Below, piece by piece: positions 56,086 to 64,000 of a DNA stretch of 64,000 bases. Position 1 is the stretch's first letter. Each line of letters begins with the position of its first letter. The notes beneath the pieces are model-generated. The model saw only the letters and a program-made list of their open reading frames with translations. It was not told where the DNA came from and searched no databases. The position numbers and the translations under genes were made by a program. Origin of the DNA: Colius striatus (Eukaryota; Chordata; Aves; Coliiformes; Coliidae); contig NC_084769.1 in NCBI RefSeq assembly GCF_028858725.1, positions 191,001 through 255,000 on the forward strand, written 5' to 3'.

Positions 56086-58550
56086 AGTAAGAACCGTAAT
56101 AGTACTTGCCGGTACACGCTCTTGGACTGAATAGTACTTGGGGGGGGGAAAAATGCCCTATATCACCGTCAACGTAAAACAAATATGGGTATCCAAGTCC
56201 CACGAAGCCCGTAACACCTGCCTTTATAGGAGTTCCAGAGTAACAGCAAAATATTCCTTTCACATTTCTCAGAATAAAGCAAAGTTGTTACGATGAAAGC
56301 AAAAAAACCAAAAAACCCACCAACTAAGGAAAAGAGTCAGTTAGCCATTTACAAGGGAAAAAGAAGCTATTAAAGGTATCGGTTAAATAAGGATGGATAC
56401 ACTGCAACAGCCATACAGAAAGTCTGCAAAGACATTGCAATTCCTCTTATATAATTCTTTGGTTGCTTTCTGATTTAGGGGCTGGCTAAAGCTAGCTGCA
56501 CCACTAAGTCTACAGCTGCATCTCGAACACGCTAGTCTTTCTATAGCCTCATAAAATCCACTCCCTCGCTTGACACAGAAGGACTATCCACAACGGATCT
56601 TGCCAAAAAATGCCCTTGTGCTGTGGAGGACACGGGAGTTTTTCCATCAAGACCGCTCTAGTCAACGAGACGTTTACCAAAGAAAACACCCACAGCTGAG
56701 ATAGCCTCAGATTTCCGGTCTTGTGCACGTATACGTGGGAGAAGACCTCCATAACTCACGCTACTAGCATTACAGGGGAAAAAAAAACGATGACGAAGGA
56801 GGTAACCGGAAGAACACCTTATTTAGGAAACAGCTCCGGGAAAAAAAAACAAAAAACCACAACATACCACGGTAGCAATGCCAGAACATCTGGGCAGCTG
56901 GGCTGCACTGCACTTTGTTACTAGCAAACATCTCTCTAGTGCGGATATCGTCACCTCATTCCCCGTCTTGCCCAAATCCCCTCGGGAAGCTCGTGGCAGA
57001 GCAGAAAATACTGTGACAAGCACCGGGCCCGGCCAGCCCCTTTATAGTTAGCCAGACTTCTCTACTCTTTCAGCTTGGAGAAAAAAATCCCCGGTAAGAG
57101 CACGTGGCTCCTCGCGTCCCTTTGTGCCGAGCTGGTAACTGCCTGGGTTGCAGTTATGTACAGAAGCTACAGTCAGACACCAATAGTAACAAATTAGCAG
57201 AGAAGCCCGACCATCTGGTAAAGAGTTGATTTCTTTACTCTTCACCGTGGTAGACCAACATAGCTCAAGATCTCGCCGAGTCGGGGTATAAAACATATGG
57301 TCACTTAACCCAGCCAGGTCAGGGTCCCAGCTGCCTCCCACCCAAAAGCCCTGCATGGGAAACCTCTCCCCTCACTCAGCAGTTCCCAAAGTCAATCTCA
57401 AGCAGCTGCACCGCAAGGCAAAGGCAGCTCAGGCTGTCAGCGCGGAAAGAGGAAAGCCAGAAATCTAACGGGTAAGTGCAGAAGCCCGGGAAAATGTAAT
57501 CGAGCTTTAAATACAGACTTTTCTTAAAAGGTCCCAGGTGAGCCACTGCAGAGAAGGCAAACTGTCTTCTCTGCTGTAAATGCTCTGCTGTATGCAAGGA
57601 GAGAGCAGCTCTCACCTGGCACCGCTGCCTCCTCCAGCCAGGGCACACCACCAGCCCACAGGGAAACCGCGATGCCTCCACTATGGAGAGGGAAAGCAAT
57701 AAGCAAATCTTAGGAGGCCATGCAGCTGGGCACTAGCTACCTGTTCTTGGAATTAACTTCCCCGGGTTGGCGGGATCTCTACTTTCAACTTGGAAACCAG
57801 CTCTCTAGCTGTGTGGGGAATGCCAGAGCTGGACTGACTCAAACCTCAGCTAACAAGCCGTCAGCTCAGCTTCCCGCACGCTCACTGTCCCGAGCATCTG
57901 CTGACACTCTTTCCAAGCAGGATGAGTCTCCTTATCTCAACAGGACTCACAAGGTCAGAGCCCACGGCCGAGCCTATAGCAACATCTTTTAGCTCTTAAA
58001 ACAAACCAGAAACAACATAACGAGAGAAAGATCCTCACCTTACCAAACCTCTGCTCTGTTCCTTGAGGGACAGTCAGCCCCGCAGCTATGCCAAGGAAAG
58101 CTACAGGTCCCCAAAACCTCAGGAAATCAAAGGCCAAAGCAAACCAACAGCAGGTAGAGCAGAGACGTGCCAGCATGGCATCAGGGCAGTCAGTGGCCCC
58201 ACAGGGATGGGGCAAAGCCCACCTCTCTGCAGCAGCCAGGACGCTGCCTGGGCTGACAGACCGTGTCCTTCCGTGCCTTTTAAACCCATCTCTGCTGTGG
58301 GACGGTAGGTCCCACGGAGACACTGAAAGACCACCTCTGAAACAGGAAGAGTCCACAACATCTCAGCAACCTCCTCTCCTTCCCGCTCCCCCGGGCACAG
58401 CTCGGGGCTGCAGACCCGGGCTGAAAGACAAACGGATCAGAAACACACGCCTTACCCCACAGCAGGATTGCCTCATCTTAAACACCTCCGACATCTTTCA
58501 GCAGCTCCTCAGACACCCCACCCCGCTTCTGCTCATCCCTATCCCCGAGG
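56086..58550. other. Unique region, no gene identified
   Basis: About 2.5 kb of ordinary-composition sequence. Short open frames on both strands lack recognisable domains. A minus-strand segment at about 58038-58185 could encode a hydrophobic N-terminus (MLARLCSTCCWFALAFDFLR, then FWGPVAFLGIAAGLTV) before AAG|GTGAGG. This is suggestive of a signal or membrane segment only. Confidence 0.3.
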
Positions 58551-58557
58551 CTTTCAC

Positions 58558-58665
58558 CTGCTTCTCCAGCTTCAGGCAGCAGCTCCCACAGAGACGGTTC
58601 ACGGGCACCACCGGGAGCAGTGAGGTGTTGACCAGCTCCCCCAGACTCACCCCCTCAGGCATCCA
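58558..58665 (-). other. Candidate 108-nt exon of an unidentified gene
   Basis: A 36-codon open segment lies between TATCTTTTCACAG and CAG|GTGAAA on the minus strand. It encodes WMPEGVSLGELVNTSLLPVV then PVNRLCGSCCLKLEKQ. Both splice sites look good and the length is a multiple of three. I do not recognise the protein; CGSCC is the only notable motif. It may be a chance arrangement. Confidence 0.3.
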
Positions 58666-59600
58666 CTGTGAAAAGATACCAGAACTGTCCTCCCAGAGAC
58701 AAAAGGAGCACAAGCAGAGAGGGCGACCCCCCCGAAACCCCCACACTGTACCCTTCCTCTGGGTTAGAGGACAGTCTTGGGGAACAGGGCGATCCCAAAA
58801 GCTGGTCCCGTGGGAAGCCCGTGGCAGGGTGAGCACAGCTGCCTCTGCCAGGAGCTCTCAGCAGCACTTTGGGTTGTGTGGGCCCCCCCAATCCCCCCTC
58901 TCCTCCCCTCGTGCAGATGCTTTCACCCATTTTTAACCAACACCGAGCTCTTTTCAGCAGCAGGACACCGGAGCCCTCATTACAAGCCCGAGGCCAGTAA
59001 CGCAGCAGGAGGAAAGCCACGTGTATCCCCGTATCAGGTGCCTCTGGGAAAGAGGAGAAGCAAAGCCCACTAAACATCGATCAGTATCCTGCAGCTGTGG
59101 CACAGGCCTGACGTGGCCCTCCCATCCTGCAACCGAGACGCCCTGAAGGGACAAAAAGGGCTGAGCTGCCCCAAGGTCTCATTGCTCACCCCTGCCCCTC
59201 ACTGAGCCAATCTGCTTGAACCCTTGAAAAGACTCAGTTGCTCATATACGTGGGGACAAGGACAGGAAAACTCAGTTCCTACTTGGTTGCTACCTTAGAG
59301 AGCAGTACTCGGAGGCAAGGCACTGATCCCAGGCATCACTCAGCTGGGTAAGAGCCAGTCAGCGCCAGCACAGCCCGGTGGGATGTGGGCAGCCAGGCAC
59401 TCCCCAGGCCAGGCAGGACTCTGCCACAGCACAACCAAACTCAACCTGCTGCCTCCAGCTCCTCCACCAAGCTGGAAAAGCCTCTTTTTCTGCTGTTTAG
59501 GTTACGTTGCACATCAAGAGAGCTGTGCCCTGTGGGTGCTGTTAGGAAGCTGCGTGTTTGTGTGTGTGTGTGAAGGCAGTGGGGCTGCACAGCCTCATAC
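58666..59600. other. Unique region, no gene identified
   Basis: A plus-strand open frame of 282 codons spans 58088-58936 without domain features, and I do not call it. Near 58927 there is a 20-base block (TTTTTAACCAACACCGAGC) also present at 54256. Confidence 0.3.
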
Positions 59601-59604
59601 TCAC

Positions 59605-59827
59605 AAACTGCCGCCCGAGCTTGGCTTTGACGCGCTCGGCCTCGCTCTCAGCGGGGTGCGGGGCGTAGCTGAGGGCACCCATGCGGTTGCTTATCCACAG
59701 ACGGGCTCTTCCTCGTGTAGAAGGAGCAGGTGCGGAAGCAGCTGAAGGGAGCGTCCTGCACGGCCGTGCCGAGCTGGGGGTCGCAGGGGGGATGTGTGCA
59801 GTCATCCTCCAGGCGCCAGGCCTCCCC
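59605..59827 (-). other. Candidate exon(s) of an unidentified Cys-rich protein, possibly frameshifted
   Basis: On the minus strand after CTGCTCCCCAG, one frame reads GEAWRLEDDCTHPPCDPQLG then TAVQDAPFSCFRTCSFYTRK. A second frame continues LWISNRMGALSYAPHPAESE then AERVKAKLGRQF before TTT|GTGAGT. Both stretches look protein-like and splice-bounded, but they are in different frames, so a frameshift or a chance reading is possible. I cannot assign a family. Confidence 0.25.
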
Positions 59828-59959
59828 CTGGGGAGCAGAAGGACAAACCACCCCGGTCAGAGCCACAGCCTGGGCTACGTCCTACCGCTCCAGCCATTGG
59901 TGGGGGTCCCAGTGGACAGCCCAGCCCAGCCCCCCTCTGCCCACCCCACACCCAGCAGC

Positions 59960-60300
59960 ACGGAGTCACAGAACGGTTTCAGCTGGAAGAGAGCTTGAAG
60001 CTCGTCGAGCGCAGCCTTTGTCCCAGCCCTATCGCCCATCAGCCCACTCCCGTAGTGCAACATCCACCCGGCTCTGAAATCCCTCCAGGGACGGTCACTC
60101 CTGCACCTCCCTGGGCAGCCGCTCCAACGCCTGACAACCCTGTCAGCAAAGAAATTCCTCCTCAGATCCAGCTTGAACCTCCCCTGGTGCAACTTGCGGC
60201 CGTCTCCTCTCGTTCTATTGCTTGCTACTGGGGAGGACAGACCCACTCCCACCTCGCTACAGCTTCCTTTCAGGTAGTCGCAGAGAGCGAGAAGGGCTCC
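59960..60300 (-). mobile_element. CR1 LINE 3' fragment
   Basis: It begins with GAGTCACAGAACGGTTTCAG and passes through CCCTCCAGGGACGGTCACTC, CCTCCCTGGGCAGCCGCTCC, AAGAAATTCCTCCTCAGATC, CTTGAACCTCCCCTGGTGCA and CTCTCGTTCTATTGC. This is the CR1 3' UTR in reverse orientation. It is better preserved than the 2170 and 32250 fragments and probably belongs to a different subfamily. Confidence 0.9.
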
Positions 60301-60610
60301 TCTGACCCTCGTTTTCTCCCCCAAATCCCTCCGTGGGCACCCTACAGCCCCCACAGCTGGAGGGCACATCCCTGCCACAAGCCCCTGGCCATTCCTTGCC
60401 CCCACCTGCCCCAGGCAGCACTCCCTGCTCCCGCCCTGCGCAGCCTCGTGTACCCACAGCTCCCAACATCTTTCTGGCAGGAATCAGTTAAAAACAGTCA
60501 AGCGTAACAAAGACTTGGCCAGAGTCAGGACCTCCGAGCGCTGCTGCAGGATTCAGTATTATTACTCAGAATAAAGGGAAAATCAGAAAATTAGAAAGAC
60601 ACGATTCACT
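60301..60610. other. Unique spacer, no feature seen
   Basis: Low-copy sequence between the CR1 fragment and the provirus LTR. Confidence 0.5.
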
Positions 60611-61022
60611 GTAAAATAACACCATGATAAGAAACCTCAGCTCACTGGAATTCGAACCAGTAGAGGCCTTGAAGACCCCGAATGCTGAAAACAAAGAAGC
60701 TGGAGGGCAGACAGCTGCAGATAAGAAGGACTCGGAATGTGGAAAACAGAATTGCTTGCGTTCTGCTCCGTGGCATGGAAATCTACCGGAGACGCTGCAC
60801 AAGCACAAACCGGAAGGAGCCTTACACCACAATACGAAGCGGGGATAGGTCATAAATATGTAATAGGCACTTCTGCGTACCCCTACCTGTACCCTGTACG
60901 TAGCCCTTTGTTACACAATAAGGTGCACGAGCTGGGCAGAATTATCTCCCTCGCACCCACCGGCGCAATACATACCTGGTTCATAACCCTTCACCGTGTT
61001 GTAGAGTTTGTTCCGCACGTCA
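60611..61022 (+). mobile_element. 5' LTR of an endogenous retrovirus (left edge approximate)
   Basis: The right edge is fixed by a terminal CA at 61021-61022, two bases before a primer-binding site. A TATA-like ATAAATATGTAATAGG lies near 60850 and GTACCCTGTACGTAGCC near 60890. The left edge is placed at a TG (TGTAAAATAACACC), but no second LTR is visible to confirm it. Confidence 0.6.
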
Positions 61023-61024
61023 AT

Positions 61025-61042
61025 TGGCGAGCCAGGCAGGAG
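61025..61042 (+). other. Retroviral primer-binding site, tRNA-Arg type
   Basis: TGGCGAGCCAGGCAGGAG is complementary to the 3' end of vertebrate tRNA-Arg(ACG), including CCA, with one mismatch as far as I know that tRNA. The position directly after the LTR CA plus AT is correct for a PBS. Confidence 0.7.
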
Positions 61043-61439
61043 ACCCTCTCGGCCCGGCTGCTGGACCGGGCGGGGCGTGGGACATTCTGGGTGCGCCACC
61101 AGACTGCTTCTCCAGAGAGTCTCCCATCCCCATCCCATCGCTGCAGGGGAAGAGACCGACCGGCGAGCGGGCCGGGAACGTAAACTGGGAAGCCTGCAGG
61201 GGTATAGGGGATGAGTCCATAAGCCGCGTATGGGACACCTCACGCTGTGACGGGGAGTAGCGGAGATCACCAAGACCCTGTAAGTCGTAAAGGGGGGTAT
61301 AAGTACCCCTTGCGCCCGGGTGAGGGAGCGATACTGCTCGCCCCTGGGGAATTAGCGAGTTCGCTGGTACGGTAACTTGGGCGCTCCTCGCTGGGACAGC
61401 GGGGGCAACGTGTGTGGTGTATAATTGCTTGCAGAATTG
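61043..61439 (+). mobile_element. Proviral leader; gag, protease and RT not found
   Basis: About 400 bp follows the PBS with no gag-like frame, including GGGGGGTATAAGTACCCC near 61295. The next recognisable sequence is already the RNase H tail, so gag, protease and most of RT appear deleted. Confidence 0.55.
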
Positions 61440-62520
61440 CTGTACCAGTACCGTGCATATTTTAGCATGGCTAAAGTTACCAAAGCAAGTAGCGATTATG
61501 CATTGCCAAGCTCACCAAAACGGAACAGCTGCACAAGAGGTAGCCAATTTGTCGGCAGATCAGGAAGCAAAGACAGCAGCTGAAAAAGGTACAGCAGAGA
61601 TACCCTCTCTGATTCCGGATGGAAAAATCCCAATCAACCAAATTCCTAACCATTCAAAAGACGACCAGAAATCGATTCAGGATTTAGGGGGAAAACCAGA
61701 GAACAACGGTTGGGCTACACCAGCACAGGTGACAGTAGCGGTGCCGAGCACGTTACTTTTGGGTTATAATCCTGGTTGAACATAGAAAGTCTCACTGGGG
61801 AGTCAAAGCCCTACGTAAGTATCTGAGCAAACGCATTGTCGCCTATAACTTGTACACAACCATCAAACAAGAAACACAACAATGTGAGATTTGGGAAGGG
61901 TACTTCCCCTGGACAGTGGTGGCAAATTGACTTTTCAGAACTTGAAAGAAAAAGGGGGTTCCAATATCTACTTGTACTAACTGATACCTTTTCAGGATGG
62001 CCAGAAGCATTCCCTTGCCAAACAAACAAGGCTAAAGAGGTAACTAAGGCTTTACTACATGAAGCAATACCAAGATTTGGGATCCCAGCAGTAATATCCT
62101 CAGACAGAGACCCTCATTTTGTGACCAAAATTACCCAACAAATTAGTCGGGTTCTGGGGATAGACTGGCAGTTGCACACTCCCTAAAGACCCCAAGCAAC
62201 TGGCCAGGTAAAGAAGATGAACCACTTCCTTAAATGACAGATTGAAAAATTGTGCCGAGAAACCGGACTAGCCTGGCCTCTGTTACGACCTCTAGCCTTG
62301 CTGGGAATAAGAACCAAACTGAGGGCTAAGGAGACATTAAGTCCCTTCAAAATACTCTATGGAAGACCCACTTCAGTTCAGGGGGGAACCTCAACAAAAG
62401 CTGCTGCCGAGGTGTTAACTGACTACATAATAAGCTTAAAAAAAAAAAAAACACACCTCAGAAAAGTAGAAAAACTGGTTCTGGGGAACAGAGCTCCTGG
62501 CTTGGAGCAGGCTAATGGAC
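61440..62520 (+). pseudogene. pol: ERV pol remnant: RNase H tail and integrase, gammaretrovirus-like
   Basis: The first part (about 61475-61575) carries the RNase H C-terminal signature LPKQVAIMHCQAHQNG then ADQEAK. Between it and the integrase, the frame is lost in the zinc-finger region. The integrase core is readable from 61836: QWWQIDFSE, YLLVLTDTFSGWPEAFP, IPRFGIPAVISSDRDP and LGIDWQLHTP. The first two catalytic Asp residues (IDF, SSD) are present. A TAA (62184-62186) then interrupts the core, the catalytic Glu position in GQVKKMN is Lys (62211-62213), and a TGA follows at 62235-62237. A tail reading GRPTSVQGG and a poly(A)-like run follow. There is no env and no 3' LTR. This is an old, inactive Class I (gammaretrovirus-like) fragment. 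Confidence 0.88.
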
Positions 62521-62756
62521 AGGAGCTTTTCTGTCCCTGAATTAGGTGAAAGAATCAGCTTTCGGCTGCCGCTCTGGAAAGAGAGGAGATGTGAGCATGC
62601 TAGCAGGCAGCAGCACGGCCAGGTGCATCCCACCAGCCAGAGCCCATCAGCACTCACCAGCCCGAGCGGAGGGACGGTCGGTGGAGCAACACGCCCGTAC
62701 CTCTCAGGCGTCCAGCTGCGGTTCAGATCGGGCTGGGAAAGTCTCCTCTCCCCCGC
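62521..62756. other. Spacer between ERV remnant and second motif array
   Basis: Unique sequence, no gene seen. It ends in TCTCCTCTCCCCCGCGCC just before the CpG-rich block. Confidence 0.5.
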
Positions 62757-63352
62757 GCCGAGAAGAGAAAATGGCGTTCAAAATGGCGGCGAAAACGGCG
62801 GGAATTTTCTGATTGGCTGCTGGCGCGCGCGGCACCCGGCAGGAGAGAGAGCTTAAAAAAAGCTGCGGTATGGCTTTTGGCCACCGGGTGGCAGCGGCGA
62901 GCGCAACGTTCCGATTGGCGGCGGCGTTGCCGGGCAACGGCGACGCGCGATTCCGATTGGCCGCGAACTTCAAAATGGCGGCGAAACGACGGCGCTTTCC
63001 GATTGGCCGCGGGCGGGCACGTGAAGCAGGAACGGGCGACGCGCGATTCCGATTGGCCGAAAAATCCAAGATGGCCGCGAGAGGACGCGGCCTTCCGATT
63101 GGCTCGGGCGTTGCTAAGCGACACCGACGGGAGATTCCGATTGGCCGAAAAATTCAAGATGGCCGCGAGAAGACGCGGCGTTCCGATTGGCTCGGGCGTT
63201 GCTAAGCGACGCCGACGCGCGATTCCCATTGGTCGAGAAATTCAAGATGGCGGACGAAGCAACGCCGCTTTCCGATTGGCCGCGGGCGGCCACGTGAACC
63301 GGGAACGGGCGACGCGCGATTCCGATTGGCCGGCAGGTAAAAAAGCCGAAAA
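62757..63352. repeat. CCAAT/YY1/X-box-like regulatory motif array, copy 2
   Basis: Eleven reverse CCAAT words (CTGATTGG, CCGATTGG, CCCATTGG) alternate with AAAATGGCGGC or AAGATGGCCGC and GTTGCTAAGCGAC. A perfect palindromic X-box GTTGCCGGGCAAC is at 62926-62938. E-boxes CACGTG are at 63018-63023 and 63291-63296. It matches copy 1 from about 62.96 kb on but has one fewer 86-bp unit. Its left part (62.76-62.95 kb) is different and includes a GCCACCGGGTGGCAGCGG CTCF-like word. Confidence 0.85.
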
Positions 63353-63795
63353 CATTCGAAAAAAAGCAGAAAAAACCCAAAGAAGCGGCAGTAAAAAAGC
63401 AGAAAAAAAACCCAGAAGCAAGGGAGATTAAAGGCGGAAGCGAGGGAGCGGTCAGGGAGAAGAAATTGGCGAAGAAAGGCAGAAAAGTGGCAGGAAAATA
63501 TAGAAAACCGCGGGAAAAAAGCAGAAAACGCACAGAGAAAAGGCTGAGAGAAGGCAGAGGGAGGACAGAAGAGAGGCAGGAGAACGGCGGAAAAAATATC
63601 AGAATAGAGACAGAAAACGTTGGAAACGAATTTTGAAACGATGGGAAAAACGGCAGTTCAAAGGCTGAGCAACGGCACTAAAACGTGGCAGGAAGCAAGA
63701 AGTAAGGCAGGAGAAAAACAGAAGAAAGGCAGAAAACCGGTAGAAAATCGTTAGGGAAAAGGTAGAAGAGAAAGGCACAACAAACACATGAAACG
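63353..63795. repeat. Purine-rich GGCAGAAAA tract, copy 2
   Basis: Near-identical to 54836-55285 (offset 8517 bp). Confidence 0.75.
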
Positions 63796-64000
63796 CAGAT
63801 TGAAGCCTGCCATCTCGTTTTCCGCCACTGGGTGGCAGCGCCGAGCGCACGAATCCCGGGCTGCAATCTCGTTTCTCGCCACTGGGTGGCAGCGCCGAGC
63901 GTCCCGGGCTGCAATCTCGTTTTCCGCCACCGGGAGGCAGCGCCGAGCGTCCTGGGCTGCAATCTCGTTTCTCGCCACTGGGTGGCAGCGCCGAGCGTCC
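63796..64000. repeat. 48-bp array of CTCF-like motifs, copy 2 (runs off window)
   Basis: Four units with GCCACTGGGTGGCAGCGCC or CCGGGAGGCAGCGCC before the window ends. The first unit has a 6-bp insertion (GCGCACGAATCC) relative to copy 1. Confidence 0.8.

Noticed and set aside
58088-58936. 282-codon plus-strand open frame
   Set aside because: No recognisable domain, no splice or promoter context, overlaps better exon-like signals on the other strand, and is compatible with chance at this GC content.
1-64000. tRNA, rRNA or other structured RNA genes
   Set aside because: I saw no cloverleaf-compatible A/B box pair or rRNA-like segment outside the retroviral primer-binding site.

Overview
This is vertebrate and almost certainly bird DNA. 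It carries 3' fragments of CR1 LINEs, a GC-rich microchromosome-like composition, and exons of LRRC14, C8orf82 (UPF0598), RECQL4 and GPT, which cluster at 8q24.3 in human. It also carries the last exon of an F-type lectin. No species can be named from the sequence alone.

Layout: (1) 1-7.86 kb is a segmental copy (A) with the 3' half of LRRC14 (+), a CR1 fragment and two exons of C8orf82 (-). C8orf82's intron and 5' flank are filled by several tandem repeats, followed by the 3' end of an unidentified minus-strand gene. (2) 7.86-31.6 kb is a piece of the alanine aminotransferase gene GPT (+). One internal exon occurs three times. Each copy sits between a C-rich array (upstream) and a G-rich array (downstream); the G-rich arrays total about 17 kb. 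Two clean downstream GPT exons follow at 31.3-31.6 kb. (3) 31.97-32.57 kb holds a terminal F-type lectin exon (-) and a CR1 fragment. (4) 32.57-41.5 kb has three tandem copies of the RECQL4/LRRC14 head-to-head promoter in A/C-rich and G-rich minisatellites. Two of them keep RECQL4 exon 1. (5) 41.5-51.83 kb is a 39-bp minisatellite, then segmental copy B of region 1 (LRRC14, CR1, C8orf82, same repeats). (6) 51.83-54.24 kb is an AT-rich satellite made of about 255-bp dimers. (7) 54.3-55.7 kb is a CpG-rich array of CCAAT, YY1-like and X-box-like motifs, then a purine-rich tract, then a 48-bp array of CTCF-like motifs. This block recurs at 62.8-64.0 kb. (8) Between the two blocks lie about 5 kb with no gene I can name, two CR1 fragments, and a badly damaged gammaretrovirus-like provirus (LTR, primer-binding site, RNase H and integrase remnants).

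Functional reading: I see no complete gene. The recognisable exons belong to unrelated housekeeping genes (LRR protein, mitochondrial-type UPF0598 protein, RecQ helicase, alanine aminotransferase). The dominant process is expansion of intronic minisatellites, which has carried exons, splice sites and a bidirectional promoter along as passengers. Several copies carry private defects (a frameshift, a stop, lost or altered splice sites), so most duplicates look non-functional. Part of this could be assembly error in repeat-rich DNA; spanning single-molecule reads would separate the two explanations.
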